Below, one piece after another: positions 5,660-8,459 of a stretch of 8,459 nt of DNA. The position numbers were made by a program, and so were the translations under genes. The stretch is from JBAVEL01 sp049587715 (GTDB lineage: Bacteria > Bacteroidota > Ignavibacteria > UBA10030 > UBA6906). The stretch's first letter is position 1. Every line of letters starts with the position of its first letter. The notes beneath the pieces are model-generated. The model searched no databases. It saw only the letters and a program-made list of their open reading frames with translations, and was not told the DNA's origin. The stretch is from positions 1-8,459 of the forward strand of contig JBAVEL010000072.1 of NCBI GenBank assembly GCA_049587715.1. Reading direction: 5' to 3'.

Positions 5660-7621
5660 TCACTTCACCAGCACCATCTTCCCCCCCGCACGGGAGCCGG
5701 GGGAAACATCATCCACCGCCTCCGCCGTGATGCGGTAGAAATAGACGCCCGAGGCCAGGCCCCGGGCGTCGAACTCCACCTCGTTGGTTCCGTCGAACAG
5801 AAGCTCCCGGTCCGCCAGCACGGCCACCTGCCTGCCCGCCACGTCGTACACCTTCACCGTCACCAGCGCCATGTCCCCCAGCTCGAACTGGATCCGCGTG
5901 GCGGGGTTGAAGGGGTTGGGGTAGTTCTGGGCCGTCAGGATCATCTCGGGGACGAGTTCCTCCCCTTCCTCCTCTTCCGGCTCTTCGAACTCCGGCTGGT
6001 ACACCAGGGGAATGCGCACCGGCTGCACGTCGGGGTTGACCCTGAGGAACGGCACCTCGGCCAGGGGCCGCACTCCCTTCAGGGCCAGAAACCGGGCGAA
6101 CGAAAGGGTATCCATGGGCCCGCTGAACGCCCCGTTGATCTTCCGGACCACGCTGTCCAGCATCGCGTACACGGCGGTGTCCCGCCCGTGCCAGCGGGTC
6201 ATAAGGGAGTCGGATGTCCGGGCGATCTCGGTGATCATCATGCCGTCCAGGGGGTGGCCCCCGTCGGCATAGAGGATTTCCCCGAACCCCGGCGGCGTGA
6301 TTCCGAGGGCACTGGAGGCGATGCCGAGCTTCAGGGCCACGAGCTCCGCGAACAGCCGGTTGTTCATCTTCTCGGGAGAGAGGGTGGTCTGCTGGCGGAT
6401 GAAGGGCCGGCCGTTGTTGAACACCGTGAACCCCTGCGGGGGTCCGATGTGCGTCAGTCCGCCCGGACGCGGTCTCAGGGAGCGGTAGAGGTGCCGGTGG
6501 GCCCGGAGCCGCACCCACCCGTACCTGAGCACGCTGTCGGAATCCACCCTCCAGCGGCCGTTCTGGAACCGGAGGAACGACCTCCCGATGCGCATCCCGC
6601 CCAGGGCGTCGCTCTGGCTGGTGCCGGGGGCAAATCCTCCCCAGAGGAATGTCTCATAGCGCACGTTGGCCGCGTTCGGCATGGGGAGAAGTCCCCTCTG
6701 GGAGGGCGGCTCGAATCCCGGCTGAAGGGTTCCCCCCGCGAACTGCCAGGAGGTGATGATGGTCCCCGACTTGGGGCCCGTCCCGAAGACCGTCACCGAA
6801 TCCCCCGGCACGATCTCCTGTCCCGAGACATACCAGGTCAGGCCCCCGTCCGGCGTGTAGGCGTCCGGGAAGGGGGCATAGCGCGTGAGGGCGGCCGGTT
6901 TCTTGAACCGGATCTCGAGGGAGGAAACGATCCCCGCCGTGCGGTTCACGAACGACCACTCCCACCCCGTGGCGGCGATCACCTTCCGCTGGAAGCTCCG
7001 CACGATGAGACTCTCGGGCCGGAAGGAGCGGAACATCGTGGTATCGAACACGGTGGCGGGGTTCACCCGGAAGGAGGCGCTGTAGATGTGGTCTCCCCCC
7101 GGGGAGCCGTTCCGGTTGGCCGCGTTGCCCGAGGCGTACAGGGTCACGGGACCCAGATTCGCACCCGGGGCCTGCCACTCCATGGACCACCAGACGGGTC
7201 CGTTCAGGGTTTCGGGGAACGTGCCGGGCAGGCGGTGCGCGATGTACCGCCTGTTCAGGGAGGGGCTGAAGAGCCCCTGCGTGAAGGAGGGTTCCGTGAC
7301 GATCAGGGATCCCGCCGTCTCCCCTGCGCCGGTCAGGGCCGTAAGCTGGAAGCCCCAGCGGGACTTCCCCGGCTGGGCCAGGCGCACGCGCACCGTATAG
7401 GTCTCGCCCGGCCTGTAGTACGGCGGCCCCTGAATCTGGAGGGATCCGCCCCCGCTGTTCAGCGGGTAATCCGCGTGGCAGTCGATGCAGAGGTTCTCGC
7501 CCGGTGCTCCGGTCATGCCCGGAGCCGGCGAGGAGGAGGAAGCCCCGACATACGAGGAGGCGGCCAGAGCAACCGCCGCCGCCCCGGTGAGGAATGCCCT
7601 CAGGCGCCGTGTGGAACTCAA
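5660..7621 (-). CDS. Choice-of-anchor V (reeler-like) protein with one CxxCH heme motif and T9SS tail
   Basis: I place the start at TTG 7621, because AAGGGAG lies five bases upstream and the product (653 aa) then opens with a compact signal peptide (STRRLRAFLTGAAAVALAAS). An in-frame ATG at 7672 would add 17 polar residues and has no good ribosome site. Numbering from the TTG: 35-187 matches the choice-of-anchor V pattern (TGAPGENLCIDCHADYPLNS, GGSLQI, YRPGETYTVRV, SRWGFQLTAL, VTLYASGNAANRNGSPGGDHIY). CIDCH at 45-49 is a c-type heme attachment motif. About 190-400 is beta-rich and unassigned. About 411-505 is a predicted helical segment (LFAELVALKLGIASSALGIT, PPGFGEILYADGG). A run of acidic residues (EFEEPEEEEGEE) precedes the T9SS tail at 560-653 (AQNYPNPFNPATRI, DVAGRQVAV, SGVYFYRI, KMVLVK). 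The protein is inferred to be exported and surface-associated; heme binding is plausible, not shown. Confidence 0.9.
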   Translation of the reverse strand: MSSTRRLRAFLTGAAAVALAASSYVGASSSSPAPGMTGAPGENLCIDCHADYPLNSGGGSLQIQGPPYYRPGETYTVRVRLAQPGKSRWGFQLTALTGAGETAGSLIVTEPSFTQGLFSPSLNRRYIAHRLPGTFPETLNGPVWWSMEWQAPGANLGPVTLYASGNAANRNGSPGGDHIYSASFRVNPATVFDTTMFRSFRPESLIVRSFQRKVIAATGWEWSFVNRTAGIVSSLEIRFKKPAALTRYAPFPDAYTPDGGLTWYVSGQEIVPGDSVTVFGTGPKSGTIITSWQFAGGTLQPGFEPPSQRGLLPMPNAANVRYETFLWGGFAPGTSQSDALGGMRIGRSFLRFQNGRWRVDSDSVLRYGWVRLRAHRHLYRSLRPRPGGLTHIGPPQGFTVFNNGRPFIRQQTTLSPEKMNNRLFAELVALKLGIASSALGITPPGFGEILYADGGHPLDGMMITEIARTSDSLMTRWHGRDTAVYAMLDSVVRKINGAFSGPMDTLSFARFLALKGVRPLAEVPFLRVNPDVQPVRIPLVYQPEFEEPEEEEGEELVPEMILTAQNYPNPFNPATRIQFELGDMALVTVKVYDVAGRQVAVLADRELLFDGTNEVEFDARGLASGVYFYRITAEAVDDVSPGSRAGGKMVLVK

Positions 7622-7626
7622 GGCAT

Positions 7627-7633
7627 CTCCCTT
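7627..7633 (-). promoter_or_regulatory. Ribosome binding site deciding a TTG start
   Basis: AAGGGAG on the minus strand lies five bases before TTG 7621. No comparable purine run precedes the in-frame ATG at 7672, whose upstream sequence is GC-rich and pyrimidine-mixed. This favours the rare TTG start for the choice-of-anchor V gene. Confidence 0.65.
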
Positions 7634-7710
7634 ATCAATGGCTCGTGTGTGTCTCCTGTTCGTCGCAGACATCCGGCGGCGTGCGGCCCCCGCGCCACCG
7701 GGTGGAACCC

Positions 7711-7746
7711 CTCTTCCCCGCCCCGGCTGCCCGGGGCGGGGAAGAG
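7711..7746. terminator. Perfect 16-base-pair hairpin after the right-edge gene
   Basis: The arms CTCTTCCCCGCCCCGG and CCGGGGCGGGGAAGAG pair perfectly around a four-base loop, starting 13 bases beyond the TAG stop of the right-edge gene. It is the longest stem in the window. On the minus strand it is followed by GGGTTCCACC with no T run. It may therefore act as a mRNA 3'-end stabiliser or a factor-dependent terminator rather than a classical intrinsic one. Confidence 0.6.
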
Positions 7747-7759
7747 AATCTGTTCGCCC

Positions 7760-8459
7760 CTATTCCTCCCTCACCGTTTTCTCCACGGGGCGCCTTGCGA
7801 GGGGAACGTTCGTGAGCACCAGTTTTCCGGCGCTCAGGGCCTTGATCCAGTAGGCCTTCCCCGGCTCCAGACTCCCTTTTTGTCCGTATGTGCCCCCCGT
7901 GTAGCCGAAGTAGATGCCGTTCGTGATGCCGGGGGGATCCTCCTGGATGTCGGCCGTGTCCACGGCGGTGGAGATCCCGCCGATCATGTTCCACCCGGGG
8001 ACCACTTCCACACTGTCCAGCGTAATGAGAGTCCCGTAGACATCCTGCATCCCGCCCGCGGTGAACTTCTCCCAGTATCCGACGCCGTTCTCCATCCTGA
8101 ACTCCTGCTCATACCCCGCCGAAGGGCTGAACGCGAAAGCATAGGCGAAGGAGGCGCCCGGATACAGCACCCTCACGGAATCGTTCGCGGCGCCCACGGG
8201 ATTGCAGATCATGTTCCAGCCAAGATCCAGGGGAACGCTCACCGAGAACAGGCCGAGGGGGTTTGCCGTGTCCGATGCCACCCAGGAGCCCATCTCCTGA
8301 ACACCTGAGAGTGTGACCTTCGTCTGGGCGGGAACCGACGCGCCCCCCCGGTTGCTCCAGGACCCGCCGCTGTTGGTGGACTGGTACAGCTCCAGGTCGG
8401 CCGCCACGTTCCCGTTCAGCTCCGAGCCGTCGTAGAAGAACTCAATGTCTGCGTTCAGC
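7760..8459 (-). CDS. C-terminal part of a surface protein ending in a GWNMI module, no T9SS tail (5' end outside window)
   Basis: The frame is open from the right edge to TAG 7760-7762, giving 232 visible residues. A GTG at 8407 lies inside a continuing domain (LNADIEFFYDGSELNGNVAA upstream of and across it), so it is not taken as a start. Residues 1-62 resemble the strand-rich module that often precedes the end of FCB secreted proteins (ELYQSTNSGGSWSNRGG, TKVTLSGVQEMGSWV). Residues 72-218 form the two-lobed GWNMI module (GWNMICNPV, YAFAF, GVGYWEKF, GWNMIGGIS, EDPPGI, YFGYTGGTY, PGKAYWIKA). The protein then stops within 14 residues (ARRPVEKTVREE). Its homologue at 2625-5534 continues for about 240 residues, including the sorting tail. 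No shifted frame downstream shows NPFNP or SGVYFYR, so a recent frameshift is not evident. It is probably extracellular or periplasmic; the N-terminal part is unseen. Confidence 0.82.
   Translation of the reverse strand, partial: LNADIEFFYDGSELNGNVAADLELYQSTNSGGSWSNRGGASVPAQTKVTLSGVQEMGSWVASDTANPLGLFSVSVPLDLGWNMICNPVGAANDSVRVLYPGASFAYAFAFSPSAGYEQEFRMENGVGYWEKFTAGGMQDVYGTLITLDSVEVVPGWNMIGGISTAVDTADIQEDPPGITNGIYFGYTGGTYGQKGSLEPGKAYWIKALSAGKLVLTNVPLARRPVEKTVREE
7805..8245 (-). other. Two-lobed GWNMI module in the right-edge protein
   Basis: Visible residues 72-218 are the second copy of the module described at 3351-3773. Lobe 1 begins GWNMICNPVG (80) and lobe 2 begins GWNMIGGIST (155). The aromatic and glycine positions are kept in both lobes and in both proteins, which suggests an internal duplication older than the copying between genes. 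Confidence 0.75.

Noticed and set aside
7635..7994. Shifted minus-strand frame running past the stop of the right-edge gene, as a possible frameshifted C-terminus
   Set aside because: The translation is R/G/H-rich and lacks NPFNP, DVxGR or SGVYFYR, so it is not a lost sorting tail.
5609..8308. Plus-strand open frame of 899 codons spanning two minus-strand genes
   Set aside because: It crosses two genes, two hairpins and the intergenic gaps, and the translation is low-complexity. It has no ribosome site or protein motif.

Overview
The window is a GC-rich stretch holding four large genes, all on the minus strand, that encode modular exported or cell-surface proteins. Two of them end in an intact type IX secretion system (T9SS) type A sorting tail (hallmarks QNYPNPFNPAT, DVLGR or DVAGR, SGVYFYR, and a basic final KMMMLK or KMVLVK). 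The NPFNP style of tail and the domain vocabulary (choice-of-anchor V, divergent InlB-like B repeats, GSFNNW sandwiches, GWNMI modules) point to the FCB superphylum: Bacteroidota/Ignavibacteriota/Chlorobi or a related candidate phylum. The GC-rich codon use argues against a typical low-GC gut Bacteroidota. No marker gene is present to place it more exactly.

Layout, reading in the direction of transcription (right to left): (1) 8459-7760, the 3' part of a surface protein that ends after a two-lobed GWNMI module and has no sorting tail; (2) 7621-5660, a choice-of-anchor V protein with one CxxCH heme motif and a T9SS tail; (3) 5534-2625, a complete 969-residue multidomain T9SS cargo protein; (4) 2533 to the left edge, a large secreted protein cut by the window, with a jelly-roll-like N-terminal domain, a CBM9/DOMON-like domain, a filamentous/beta-helix-like region and at least two InlB-type repeats. 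The gaps between genes are short (91, 125 and 138 bases). Each contains a near-perfect GC-rich hairpin just after the upstream stop and a purine-rich ribosome binding site before the next start. The genes therefore look like separate transcription units, or an operon with strong attenuating hairpins.

How they work together: nothing here encodes an enzyme, regulator or T9SS machine component. The genes look like an array of cargo proteins exported by Sec and then T9SS, built by shuffling a shared set of beta-sandwich modules. The GWNMI module is in genes 1 and 3 of that order, the InlB-like repeat in genes 3 and 4, and the sorting tail in genes 2 and 3. I see no defence system, mobile element, CRISPR array, tRNA or rRNA. 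Long open frames on the plus strand are antisense shadows of these GC-rich genes. The most interesting items are the probable extracellular mono-heme protein, the tail-less GWNMI protein, and the GWNMI and helical modules, which I cannot match to a named family.
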